A program made the translations under genes and the position numbers. A DNA stretch of 18,680 nucleotides from the NCBI GenBank assembly GCA_001995005.1, contig MDJN01000018.1, forward strand, positions 1-18,680, given 5' to 3'. This DNA comes from Candidatus Parepulonipiscium sp. PG-Nun2H_MBin03. Its GTDB lineage: Bacteria; Bacillota; Clostridia; Lachnospirales; Cellulosilyticaceae. Below are positions 1-6,933 of the stretch, piece by piece (the stretch's first letter is position 1; each line of letters begins with the position of its first letter). Below the pieces are notes generated by a model. The model searched no databases. It saw only the letters and a list, made by a program, of their open reading frames with translations, and was not told the origin of the DNA.

Positions 1-77
1 TAAGTTTGCAAATATTTTAGGATAAATTTATCTATTCTTTGACCACACTCAATGTCTGAGATTATTATTTCTTTCAA
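1..77 (-). CDS. RluA-family pseudouridine synthase, N-terminal fragment (runs off the left edge)
   Basis: Reading leftwards from a TTG at 77-75 gives 25 in-frame residues with no stop: MKEIIISDIECGQRIDKFIL, then KYLQT. The pattern I-x-x-x-E-x-G-Q-R-x-D-K-F-x-x-K-Y-L is the usual start of clostridial RluA/RluC-type 23S rRNA pseudouridine synthases, where an S4-like RNA-binding domain begins. These enzymes isomerise specific uridines in rRNA in the cytoplasm. The start is supported by an AAAAGGAG ribosome binding site at 92-85, seven bases upstream, and there is no ATG in the vicinity. It lies downstream of the transglutaminase gene, separated by a hairpin at 104-127. Only the N-terminus is visible, so the catalytic Asp and the subfamily cannot be checked. 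Confidence 0.7.
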   Translation of the reverse strand, partial: MKEIIISDIECGQRIDKFILKYLQT

Positions 78-103
78 ACTGCTACTCCTTTTAAACATAT
101 TAA

Positions 104-127
104 GGGTACGGAGCACCCTCCGAACCC
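104..127 (-). terminator. GC-rich hairpin after the O-acylation/transglutaminase operon
   Basis: GGGTACGGAG (104-113), a four-base loop CACC, and CTCCGAACCC (118-127) form a 10-bp stem with one A-A mismatch, the only GC-rich hairpin in an AT-rich gap. It lies 28 bases beyond the leftward stop codon at 155-157. The leftward tail is TTAATATGTTT, a poor U-tract, so termination may be incomplete. If a candidate promoter at 146-154 is real, the same hairpin would sit in the leader of the pseudouridine synthase gene and could act as an attenuator instead. Confidence 0.5.
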
Positions 128-145
128 ATTTACTGGTATCTATAT

Positions 146-154
146 AGTATACCA
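146..154 (-). promoter_or_regulatory. Possible extended -10 element for the pseudouridine synthase gene
   Basis: On the minus strand TGG-TATACT (154-146) fits an extended -10 (TGn followed by TATAAT-like). No convincing -35 was seen upstream, where the sequence is the end of the transglutaminase gene. A transcript from here would carry the hairpin at 127-104 before the TTG start at 77. This is a weak call based on one element. Confidence 0.25.
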
Positions 155-1162
155 TTATTTTGATTGATATTCAACTTTTATTTTGGCAAATCCTTCTATT
201 GTCGCTTCTTGCAGTGCAGGGTCTATTTCGTCGTATATGTTAAGAGCTGTATGTAGCATTGTACCCTCTTCAGGATTCCACTCTACAGATATTCCTAATA
301 AATCTGTAATATCTGTTAATTTAAAGTAGTGCGTGTTATTTCTCATATGAGATTGTAATTCAATTGCTATCCCATCTTTATAAATCGTTTGTACATCTAA
401 CAATGGACTATCTAGTATTTCTGTTGTAAAATCAAATGGCGTTGGATTATTTGTAAATATTTCAATTGCTGAATTTTCGGGTGAAACCGATATACTAAAA
501 GCGTTATTTGTTGTTTCTAATATGCGGGCTAAATCTTCTAGAGGAGTGTAATTTATATTATCTATGCTAATAATTTCAATAGTTTTATCCACATCATCTA
601 CTTTAATATTCATATCTATTGCTTTAAGTGGATATGCAATATCTGATTGAGCTAGATAATTTATAGGTTGCACAGTAAATGTTTTGTCCCAGCGCATATT
701 TAAGTTATTTAAATCTTCTTCTGTATAACTGTTATTGCTATATTGGGGATCATAATAGTACCAATAGCCGTCTGAAAACTTAACTGCAACCCAGCTATGC
801 TCGCTGCCCAATCTTCCTGTACCAACAATTCGTTTAGCCTCATAGCCTAGGTTATTCATTAACTCACAAAATAATCCTGCAAACTGATAACATGCAACAC
901 GCCTATTATTTATTGCGTATATAGCATCTGCTTTGGTATCTCCTACTGATTGCATATATTTATATGATAACAAACTATTGACTGCATTTGCAGCTCCTTC
1001 TGGAGTTTTGCTATAATTGTCTAATATTTGGTCTAGGTACATACTCAAATTATCTTGGGTTGCAACTGTAAGTTGTGTTGCATACGTTGGATTAGGTATA
1101 TATATTACTGGTGCTGTTACTGCTAATGCTAATACTACTAACATAAATTTTGTTCTTTTCAT
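155..1162 (-). CDS. Secreted transglutaminase-like protein with copper-amine-oxidase-N-type C-terminal domain
   Basis: The 335-residue product starts with a signal peptide (basic MKRTK, hydrophobic residues 7-20, likely cleavage after TYA at 28). Residues about 85-145 form a transglutaminase-like core: Cys91 in RRVACYQFAG, His122 in SEHSWVAV and Asp138 in YYYDPQY give the Cys-His-Asp triad. Residues about 184-320 contain two segments of the x-Y-x-P-L-x-D-L-A / x-Y-F-K-L-T-D type seen in the copper amine oxidase N-terminal-like domain, a common non-catalytic module of clostridial exported proteins. In this fold such proteins act as cysteine proteases or cross-linkers of surface proteins or peptidoglycan; the actual reaction here is unknown. 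The start has an AGGAG site, and the gene is last in a four-gene leftward operon, 13 bases after the lipoprotein gene. Confidence 0.82.
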   Translation of the reverse strand: MKRTKFMLVVLALAVTAPVIYIPNPTYATQLTVATQDNLSMYLDQILDNYSKTPEGAANAVNSLLSYKYMQSVGDTKADAIYAINNRRVACYQFAGLFCELMNNLGYEAKRIVGTGRLGSEHSWVAVKFSDGYWYYYDPQYSNNSYTEEDLNNLNMRWDKTFTVQPINYLAQSDIAYPLKAIDMNIKVDDVDKTIEIISIDNINYTPLEDLARILETTNNAFSISVSPENSAIEIFTNNPTPFDFTTEILDSPLLDVQTIYKDGIAIELQSHMRNNTHYFKLTDITDLLGISVEWNPEEGTMLHTALNIYDEIDPALQEATIEGFAKIKVEYQSK

Positions 1163-1175
1163 CTCTATTCTCCTG

Positions 1176-1847
1176 TCATAAAATTTCTATAAAGTTTACT
1201 GTTCCGTTGCTGTTAAAGGTGAAGTCTATAATTTGTCCACCTACGTTATATGATAATATTGTGCCAAACTCATCATAACTATTGCCATATATACTGATAA
1301 TTTCATCTCTTGACATGCCTACTCGGGCACCTTGTATGGTGGATACATTAGGAGAGCTTATTTCTATAATATATAATCTTTTATTTGCGCCCTCTTGAAA
1401 CGTATATAGTGTGAAATCTGAATATGTGTATATAGTATCTGTGCCTGAGTAATGGCAACTTGGTGCATCTATTTTACTTATTACATTGCCTAATGCAACT
1501 ACAATATCATCAGTTATATTCATACCTATAGATAAATCACGAATACTTTTACTAATTATAGGTTGTACAGGCTCTTCCGCAACTGGTGCAGGTTCTTCTG
1601 CAACTGGTGTATCTACAATAGGTGAAGGCTTTTCTAAAATTTCATCTTCTTCTAAAATTTCGTCTTCTTCTAAAATTTCATCTTCTTCTAAAATTTCATC
1701 TTCAAGTAGTTTGCCTGATAAATTTAGAATATCATCTTGTGTATTTGTAAATATTACTTCATTTTCTACATCCTGTGGCATATCTGCTGTTTGGCTTGAG
1801 CATCCTATTAATAATAAAGATACGCCTAAAATCATTATTTTCGACAT
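1176..1847 (-). CDS. Lipoprotein with tandem EDEILE linker and two-repeat C-terminal domain
   Basis: A 223-residue protein with a short signal peptide ending in the lipobox LIGC; Cys16 is the predicted lipidated residue, so the mature protein is anchored on the outer face of the membrane. Residues 49-72 are four exact EDEILE hexapeptides, followed by a Pro/Ala/Glu stretch with PVAEEPA repeats (81-93), together an acidic flexible linker. The C-terminal part appears to be two similar halves: LSIGMNITDDIVVALGN (105-121) and RVGMSRDEIISIYGN (175-189), each followed by strands ending in YIIEI or NFIEI. This pattern recalls the tandem BLIP/SmpA-OmlA-like fold of small exported binding proteins. I recognise it as a type seen in clostridial hypothetical lipoproteins, not as a named gene. 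AAGGAG precedes the ATG. Confidence 0.75.
   Translation of the reverse strand: MSKIMILGVSLLLIGCSSQTADMPQDVENEVIFTNTQDDILNLSGKLLEDEILEEDEILEEDEILEEDEILEKPSPIVDTPVAEEPAPVAEEPVQPIISKSIRDLSIGMNITDDIVVALGNVISKIDAPSCHYSGTDTIYTYSDFTLYTFQEGANKRLYIIEISSPNVSTIQGARVGMSRDEIISIYGNSYDEFGTILSYNVGGQIIDFTFNSNGTVNFIEIL
1633..1704. repeat. Four tandem copies of an 18-bp coding repeat
   Basis: Units at 1633-1650, 1651-1668, 1669-1686 and 1687-1704 share the sequence TCTAAAATTTCATCTTCT. Unit 2 has one internal change (CG for CA), and unit 4 ends in A. Being a multiple of three, the array lies in frame in the lipoprotein gene and encodes EDEILE four times. Near-identity of synonymous positions points to recent expansion or ongoing homogenisation by slippage. 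Gain or loss of a unit would change only the length of the acidic linker. Confidence 0.95.
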
Positions 1848-1858
1848 GTGTTAACTCC

Positions 1859-3163
1859 TTAATTTATCCATATTTTATAATCGTTTGATACATCGCTTGG
1901 TAAATAGGCTGAAAAACCTATTATATTATCAGATTGTTGTATTTCTAATTTATTTTCTAGTATAGGAAATGCTTCATATAAAATTCCATCGTTTTCAATA
2001 TATATATTATTTACGGTAGAACTTAGGGTAAAATACCCAAATACGTGTTTGTATTCTGTAGCATCTTCTGTATAGATAATTGGTGATTGTACATTTCCGC
2101 CACCTGTAAACTCTCTTATAGGTGCTGGCATAATAGGTGCATTGTCTAATAAATTTGGAACATTTCTTTCTACTATTTCTAATACCATATAATCAAAGTC
2201 ACTTGCTATATCAATTGTATACGGAACTGCACGACTAAATGTTACCTTATCAAATTGTCTACCAAAATAATCTAATAACGCATTTCCGAAAGAATCTCTA
2301 AATACTACTATACTGTCACTTCCTGTATCGCTTATTGTGCTAATTAAAATATCGTCCATACTTCTAAATCTAGTTGTATAGTCATATGTAGTATCAAAAG
2401 TATAATAAATTTGTTCATCTAAATTTTGGTTTATTGGGTATAGCATTCCATTTAAGTCTGCTGAATACGCTTTAATCATTTGATGGTCTATAATACTAAA
2501 GTTTTGATAGGCTATATTTAATTGCTCGCAAATTTGTAAATAGCTTATATATGCACCGTAATTATTCCAGTGAGAATCACGGGCTAGATATGTAGTTTCT
2601 GATGCATTTTTTAGTACTTCAAATAAATCTACATACATATCTGCTCTTATTTCTTGTTTTATCCTACTTGCATTAGTAATTGTATTGTCGGATTTATAGG
2701 GCATATTTTCTGGATAAATTGAATTTTTATTAGGAGCAATGGTAAATAGAAATTTACCCCCCTGATTATTTACATATTCATCAACTAATTCTAACGTCTT
2801 TATAATCTGTTGTATTTGTTTATAGCTAAGTAAATTTTTTCCATTATAATCGTCTTCTGTACTACTAGCAAATAACCAATCATTTTTGCCTACTATAACT
2901 GTTGGTTCTATGCTTACCTTAAATATTTTTTCATGTATATACGCATTTATGCCTATTAAGCTTTCTCTAAACACAAAGTTATCTTCTAAATATCTATCCA
3001 TATCTTCAAAAAAATTTAGGTTAAATCTATTTTCAGTTATAATAGCTGGAGATTGTGCTAATATTCTATTTTCGGCAGTAGATACATTACTTTTTAAGGG
3101 TATTAACAAAACTGGCAAGCATAATAATAAAAAAAATGTCCCAATATATAAATTTTTCTTCAT
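1859..3163 (-). CDS. DHHW/AlgX-like SGNH-hydrolase-fold protein, O-acetylation partner
   Basis: The 434-residue protein has an N-terminal membrane anchor or signal segment (residues 6-23) and an extracellular domain. An ENRILAQSPA segment (31-40) and an F-x-x-x-x-x-x-Y-L-x-D-N-F-x-x-R stretch (52-66) are typical of DHHW proteins. The catalytic pieces are Asp196 and His198 in ARDSHWNNYGAY, and Ser291 in FRDSFGN. Their order, D-x-H before Ser, matches AlgX/AlgJ-type O-acetyltransferases. In such systems a membrane MBOAT protein passes the acyl group across the membrane and the SGNH partner transfers it to a polymer. Here the gene starts nine bases after the MBOAT stop, with GAGGTGA before the ATG. 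The acceptor polymer is not identifiable, as no glycan synthesis gene is in the window. Confidence 0.82.
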   Translation of the reverse strand: MKKNLYIGTFFLLLCLPVLLIPLKSNVSTAENRILAQSPAIITENRFNLNFFEDMDRYLEDNFVFRESLIGINAYIHEKIFKVSIEPTVIVGKNDWLFASSTEDDYNGKNLLSYKQIQQIIKTLELVDEYVNNQGGKFLFTIAPNKNSIYPENMPYKSDNTITNASRIKQEIRADMYVDLFEVLKNASETTYLARDSHWNNYGAYISYLQICEQLNIAYQNFSIIDHQMIKAYSADLNGMLYPINQNLDEQIYYTFDTTYDYTTRFRSMDDILISTISDTGSDSIVVFRDSFGNALLDYFGRQFDKVTFSRAVPYTIDIASDFDYMVLEIVERNVPNLLDNAPIMPAPIREFTGGGNVQSPIIYTEDATEYKHVFGYFTLSSTVNNIYIENDGILYEAFPILENKLEIQQSDNIIGFSAYLPSDVSNDYKIWIN

Positions 3164-3172
3164 GAGTTCACC

Positions 3173-4525
3173 TCAAAATCTAAAGTAAATAAACGGATTG
3201 TATGAATTTGATGCAAGTGATAATACACTAAAAAACAATAGTACCATGGTTAAAATATAATTTGATTTCATTATATTAGTTATAATACTAGATTTAAATG
3301 AAATGCAGACGGCTATTATGGTAATTAGAATTATATAAGGATTTATTAATTGATAAACTAAATTATTCATATTAAATCCTGTAAACATCTGCTTTATATA
3401 TTCTACTGCATAAAGTAGGTTATCCGCTCTAAATATAACAAATAGTAAAGTTACAACTAAAAGAGTGTATAAATGTTTTATAGTTTTACTTCTTATTTTT
3501 TCTATTGGAATAATATTTTTAGTTTCTAGTATTAAAAAAATCCCATGAAAAATTCCCCACACTAAAAATGTTAAATTTGCACCATGCCATAAGCCAGTTG
3601 CCAAAAATACAATCATTTGATTAACATATGTACGGCGGGCTCCGTTTCTGTTTCCGCCTAAGGGAATGTATAAGTATTCTTTAAACCACGTGGATAAAGA
3701 AATGTGCCATCTACGCCAAAAATCTTTTATGCTTATGGCGGATAGTGGATAATTAAAATTTTCTCTAAATTCAAAACCAAACATTTTTCCTAGCCCAATT
3801 GCCATGTCACTGTAGCCACTAAAGTCAAAATAAATCTGAAATAAATATGCTATTGCTCCGACCCAAGTTGAAATTATATTAAGTTCACTAGGGTGGATTG
3901 CAAAAATTGTATCTGCTATGAAAGCCATATTATTTGCTATTAACACCTTCTTGCTCAGTCCGTATATAAAGCGTTGTATACCCTCTGATACGTTGCTTAA
4001 TTTTCGGTTTAATATTTGCTTATCAATATCATAATACTTTACTATTGGCCCTGCAATTAATTGTGGAAACAAAGAAATATACAATAATAAATTAAAGTAG
4101 CTTTTTTGTGCCATGCAATGGCCTCGTGATATGTCTATAACATATGATAGTGCCTGAAAAGTAAAGAAAGAAATTCCTATAGGTAACCTAATTTGTGGTA
4201 TAGACAAATTTATAAATGGTACTAGATTTAATAATTCTATAAAAAAACTATAATATTTAAAGTAAAATAATAATCCGATATTTAGGATTACAGCTAATAT
4301 TACTAATTTAACATTAGGCTTTTTTTCTAATAACAAACCTATTTTCCAATTGAAAAACACGGATATTAACATTAGAAAGACATATATAGGCTCTCCCCAC
4401 GCATAAAATAGTAAACTTGCTATAGTCAAAAACAAATTTTTAAGTTTTAGATTTGGTAGTAATATATATACTATAAAGGTAACTGGCAGATATAAAAATA
4501 AAAAAGTTATTGAGCTAAATATCAT
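3173..4525 (-). CDS. AlgI-like MBOAT family membrane O-acyltransferase
   Basis: A multi-pass membrane protein of 450 residues. Its N-terminus, MIFSSITFLFLYLPVTF, is the standard AlgI/DltB-type opening. FWRRWHISLSTWFKEYLYIP (269-288) and GLWHGANLTF (311-320) are the family signatures, and His314 in LWHG is the presumed catalytic histidine, with His274 also conserved. Such proteins move acyl groups, usually acetyl, from a cytoplasmic donor to an extracellular polymer, working with the SGNH partner encoded next. The ATG at 4525 is preferred over an upstream in-frame TTG at 4543: GGAAGG (4541-4536) lies ten bases before the ATG, and the TTG codon overlaps that site. It is the first gene of the operon. 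A strong promoter with an overlapping dyad lies just upstream. Confidence 0.9.
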   Translation of the reverse strand: MIFSSITFLFLYLPVTFIVYILLPNLKLKNLFLTIASLLFYAWGEPIYVFLMLISVFFNWKIGLLLEKKPNVKLVILAVILNIGLLFYFKYYSFFIELLNLVPFINLSIPQIRLPIGISFFTFQALSYVIDISRGHCMAQKSYFNLLLYISLFPQLIAGPIVKYYDIDKQILNRKLSNVSEGIQRFIYGLSKKVLIANNMAFIADTIFAIHPSELNIISTWVGAIAYLFQIYFDFSGYSDMAIGLGKMFGFEFRENFNYPLSAISIKDFWRRWHISLSTWFKEYLYIPLGGNRNGARRTYVNQMIVFLATGLWHGANLTFLVWGIFHGIFLILETKNIIPIEKIRSKTIKHLYTLLVVTLLFVIFRADNLLYAVEYIKQMFTGFNMNNLVYQLINPYIILITIIAVCISFKSSIITNIMKSNYILTMVLLFFSVLSLASNSYNPFIYFRF

Positions 4526-4563
4526 ATGTATTATTCCTTCCAAGTATTATGTTAGATGAAAAT

Positions 4564-4592
4564 ATAATACCATTAATATAACTATATGTCAA
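4564..4592 (-). promoter_or_regulatory. Sigma-A promoter of the O-acylation operon
   Basis: On the minus strand a perfect -35 TTGACA (4592-4587) is followed by a 17-base spacer and TATTAT (4569-4564), preceded by TGG for an extended -10. Transcription would begin near 4557, about 30 bases before the ATG at 4525. This is the best promoter match in the window. Confidence 0.85.
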
Positions 4593-4617
4593 TAATTTAC
4601 TGTTATATAGTTATATT
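4575..4617. promoter_or_regulatory. 13-bp AT-rich inverted repeat overlapping the promoter, candidate operator
   Basis: AATATAACTATAT (4575-4587) and ATATAGTTATATT (4605-4617) are perfect inverted copies separated by 17 bases. The first arm covers most of the promoter spacer and touches the -35. The second lies just upstream of the -35. Arm centres are 30 bases apart, close to three helical turns, which would suit binding by a dimer or a looping pair on one face. It could alternatively be a terminator stem for the gene ending at 4680, but no T-run follows on the minus strand. Confidence 0.45.
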
Positions 4618-4679
4618 TCCACCCTTTTTGTCAATTTAAAGATATTAGTGGATTACTTTGGCATTAATAAGTTCTGTTT

Positions 4680-5219
4680 TTATATTAGCATGGCATTGAT
4701 TATTTCTATATTTGGACTACAATCTATAGCAACTGCTTGCAGGTTATCTTCTAATATAGATATGTCATTATCTACTATAATAAAGTGCAGTTTATCTCTG
4801 TCTATGCCCTTTGCAATAAACTTTTGATAAAAATGCTCATCAATTTGGTTAATAGTATCTTTATTATAAACTATAAAAAAAATCTCTGATGCTTTTAGTA
4901 ATATATGTGGGATATATATATCTTTTCTATCGCTAGATATAATTGCACTATGATATATCTCAACGTCGTCTATGCTCTCAATTTTCTTAGCTATTTCTAA
5001 ATCAGGAGCACTATATTTTATAAAAACTAAATAACGTGTAAGATTTTGGGCAAGTCCTAGTGTCATAACAGCTGCCATAATAGTGCCTATCCCAGCTCTT
5101 GTATTTGTAATTAAAATTCCGATTAAATAAACTGTAATTATGGCAATTCCCCATAATATAGTACGTATTAGAAAAAACTTTTTTCGTTTTGGTATATAGT
5201 CTGTAGCTTGTCTGACCAT
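4680..5219 (-). CDS. Two-helix membrane protein with cytoplasmic domain, unknown function
   Basis: I do not recognise this 179-residue protein. It has a basic N-terminus (KRKK at 11-14), two hydrophobic helices at about 16-37 and 43-64 forming a hairpin, and a soluble C-terminal part of about 110 residues. By the positive-inside rule, that part should be cytoplasmic. The soluble part alternates beta-rich stretches (EIYHSAIISS, EIFFIVYN, KLHFIIVDND) with helices, suggesting a small alpha/beta fold. No catalytic motif is apparent. AAAGGAGC precedes the ATG. It has its own sigma-A-like promoter (5247-5274), and 150 bases with a new promoter separate it from the MBOAT gene, so it is probably a separate single-gene unit. 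Confidence 0.7.
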   Translation of the reverse strand: MVRQATDYIPKRKKFFLIRTILWGIAIITVYLIGILITNTRAGIGTIMAAVMTLGLAQNLTRYLVFIKYSAPDLEIAKKIESIDDVEIYHSAIISSDRKDIYIPHILLKASEIFFIVYNKDTINQIDEHFYQKFIAKGIDRDKLHFIIVDNDISILEDNLQAVAIDCSPNIEIINAMLI

Positions 5220-5246
5220 TGTTGCTCCTTTATACTTTTTTAGACT

Positions 5247-5274
5247 ATTTTAACATTTTTACGGCATAAGTCAA
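5247..5274 (-). promoter_or_regulatory. Sigma-A promoter of the two-helix membrane protein gene
   Basis: Minus-strand TTGACT (5274-5269), a 16-base spacer and TAAAAT (5252-5247), the last preceded by TGT for an extended -10. The predicted start site near 5240 gives a leader of about 20 bases to the ATG at 5219. Confidence 0.65.
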
Positions 5275-5294
5275 TGCTTTTGTTGGCGGAATGA

Positions 5295-5336
5295 AATATA
5301 AACCTCTAGATTTATTAGTGTCTAGAGGTTTATATT
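5295..5336 (-). terminator. 16-bp perfect hairpin after the sigma factor gene
   Basis: AATATAAACCTCTAGA (5295-5310) and its exact inverse complement (5321-5336) are separated by a ten-base loop. The hairpin begins two bases beyond the leftward stop codon of the sigma factor gene. The distal arm ends in TTTATATT followed by TTCATT, a modest U-tract. A strong stem in this position makes it the likely terminator of the anti-sigma/sigma operon. Confidence 0.7.
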
Positions 5337-5338
5337 AG

Positions 5339-5884
5339 TTAAAAAGTTTTTTTACTGCCAAATAGCTGTCGTAATTTGCGTTTGCCACGTGATAGACGAT
5401 TATATATTACTTCTTCTTTTATTCCGGTTTCAGAACTAACATCTTTTACTTTGCATTCTTCGGCATATATCTTTAAAAAAAGCTGCTTATCTTCTGCACT
5501 CAGATGTTCCAATAGGCTGTCTACTGAGCGTGATAAATTATCTGAAACTATATGCGTCATAGCGTAATCTATATTTACATCGTCTATAGATGACTGTTGT
5601 AAATCCTTTATATATTTTCTCTGATAGTCAATGGCATTAAATTTGGAAATTCCAGCGACCCAAGTTTTGAAACTACCTTTATCAGCATTAAAATAATCTA
5701 TATATTGCCAAATTTTCATAAGAATTTCATTGATACAATCATCATGATAATTTTCTAAATTATAAAGCTGTTTTTTTACAACAGATTGGATTACCCAGCC
5801 ATATTGTTCTATAACATAGTACAGTGCATCTTCATTTCGCTTTTGTAATTGTTCAATAAAGTTATTTTCCGTAATACGCATCAT
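5339..5884 (-). CDS. RNA polymerase sigma-70 family factor, ECF type
   Basis: A 181-residue protein with only sigma regions 2 and 4, the layout of extracytoplasmic-function factors. Region 2 spans about residues 15-90, with DDCINEILMKIWQYIDYF (core-binding) and FKTWVAGISKFNAIDYQRK (the -10 recognition helix). Region 4 spans about 128-175, ending in a helix-turn-helix: VKDVSSETGIKEEVIYNRLSRGKRKLRQLFG. It redirects RNA polymerase to a small set of promoters when released from its anti-sigma factor, whose gene lies eight bases upstream in the same transcript. Two adjacent ATG codons (5884 and 5881) follow AGGAG, and either could be the start. Its target promoters cannot be assigned from this window. 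Confidence 0.9.
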   Translation of the reverse strand: MMRITENNFIEQLQKRNEDALYYVIEQYGWVIQSVVKKQLYNLENYHDDCINEILMKIWQYIDYFNADKGSFKTWVAGISKFNAIDYQRKYIKDLQQSSIDDVNIDYAMTHIVSDNLSRSVDSLLEHLSAEDKQLFLKIYAEECKVKDVSSETGIKEEVIYNRLSRGKRKLRQLFGSKKTF

Positions 5885-5892
5885 ATTCGCTC

Positions 5893-6933
5893 CTATTCTA
5901 TCTCTATTGTAAATTCTGATCCAAGCGGTATAAATTCGATATTTTCATCTGCGTTAAGTTGCATAATTCCTGCACTAAGCGTTATACTACTTACCCCATC
6001 CACCAGGCCGTATATATATTCATTATTAACTACAGTTTGAAAAGTTGTATCACCTTTTTCTGTGTTAGCTAACATTGTATCTTGTATAATTTGGTTACCA
6101 AAATTATCATATCCTTCAAAGTGAATAAAATAATCTATATGCATATCACCTTCTACTATTGACCAATATATTTTTGTGCTTACTGCATTAGATTTAAAAC
6201 TGTCTAAGCGAATTTTCCACTCATTGTCTAATTCCACTATATAGTCAAGATCGACTTCAAATGTATCTGCTCTTAATGCATTAGTAGAAGCAGTAAAATC
6301 AAATACCCACTGACCAGTTATATCTGCAATATTAATGCTGCGACTTACATTAAAAAAAGATAGTTTTTCACCAGAATTGCTATTTAGTACTACCTTTATG
6401 TCAATATCCCCTTCTGTATTAGATAAGTCTACTTCGCAATATTGTATGGTGTGATATTGATTTTTACCAATATAAGACGTTGTATTATCAGAGCTTATAA
6501 CATCAACCTGCTCACCGTTAATGTATATTTCAGGGTTAAACCAAGGTAATATATCATCAATTTCTGATACATATGAGAGTATAATTTCATCTGTATCAAA
6601 TGCTATGTCATTTAAAGTTATGGTAATATCGTTATCTGTATAAGATTGGCCTACCACTGTTTTATAATGCATAATATTTGAGGTGATGTTTAACCCGCTC
6701 TCAATTGTACCGCTCATATAATAATTAGCCATTAGAGGAGCACCGCCTAATACTACAAGCCCTAATATAGAAGCAACCATCTTCTTTTTAATATTGCTAG
6801 TAGTTTTAGATTTTTTAAAGTTACCTTTAACCATGTTTTTTAACCTTTGTTCGTCTAATTGTGTAAATTCATCTCTTGCATTTTCATCAACTGTTATGTT
6901 GCATCCATTTAACATTGTGTAAATATTTTTCAT
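5893..6933 (-). CDS. DUF4179/DUF5643-type membrane anti-sigma factor
   Basis: The 346-residue protein has a cytoplasmic N-terminus of about 50 residues (MKNIYTMLNGCNITVDENAR onwards) that would hold the sigma factor. A single membrane helix follows at about 51-70 (KKMVASILGLVVLGGAPLMA). The rest is an extracellular sensor. Residues about 85-170 (VVGQSYTDNDITITLNDIAF onwards) fit DUF4179; about 205-345 (GQWVFDFTAS..., SNAVSTKIYW...) fit the following DUF5643 domain. Proteins of this build occur beside ECF sigma factors and are taken to be their regulators. No HxxxCxxC zinc motif is present. AGGAGGC precedes the ATG. The gene comes before the sigma gene, the reverse of the usual order, so the regulator would be translated first from a shared transcript. 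Confidence 0.82.
   Translation of the reverse strand: MKNIYTMLNGCNITVDENARDEFTQLDEQRLKNMVKGNFKKSKTTSNIKKKMVASILGLVVLGGAPLMANYYMSGTIESGLNITSNIMHYKTVVGQSYTDNDITITLNDIAFDTDEIILSYVSEIDDILPWFNPEIYINGEQVDVISSDNTTSYIGKNQYHTIQYCEVDLSNTEGDIDIKVVLNSNSGEKLSFFNVSRSINIADITGQWVFDFTASTNALRADTFEVDLDYIVELDNEWKIRLDSFKSNAVSTKIYWSIVEGDMHIDYFIHFEGYDNFGNQIIQDTMLANTEKGDTTFQTVVNNEYIYGLVDGVSSITLSAGIMQLNADENIEFIPLGSEFTIEIE

Noticed and set aside
1486..1854. Open frame on the plus strand opposite the lipoprotein gene
   Set aside because: A shadow of the 18-bp repeat (Ser/Lys-rich SSSKIS repeats). It has no ribosome binding site and lies antisense to a well-supported gene.
4526..4543. TTG at 4543 as the MBOAT start
   Set aside because: The TTG overlaps the GGAAGG site that serves the ATG at 4525, and family members begin with the M-x-F-S-S pattern at that ATG.
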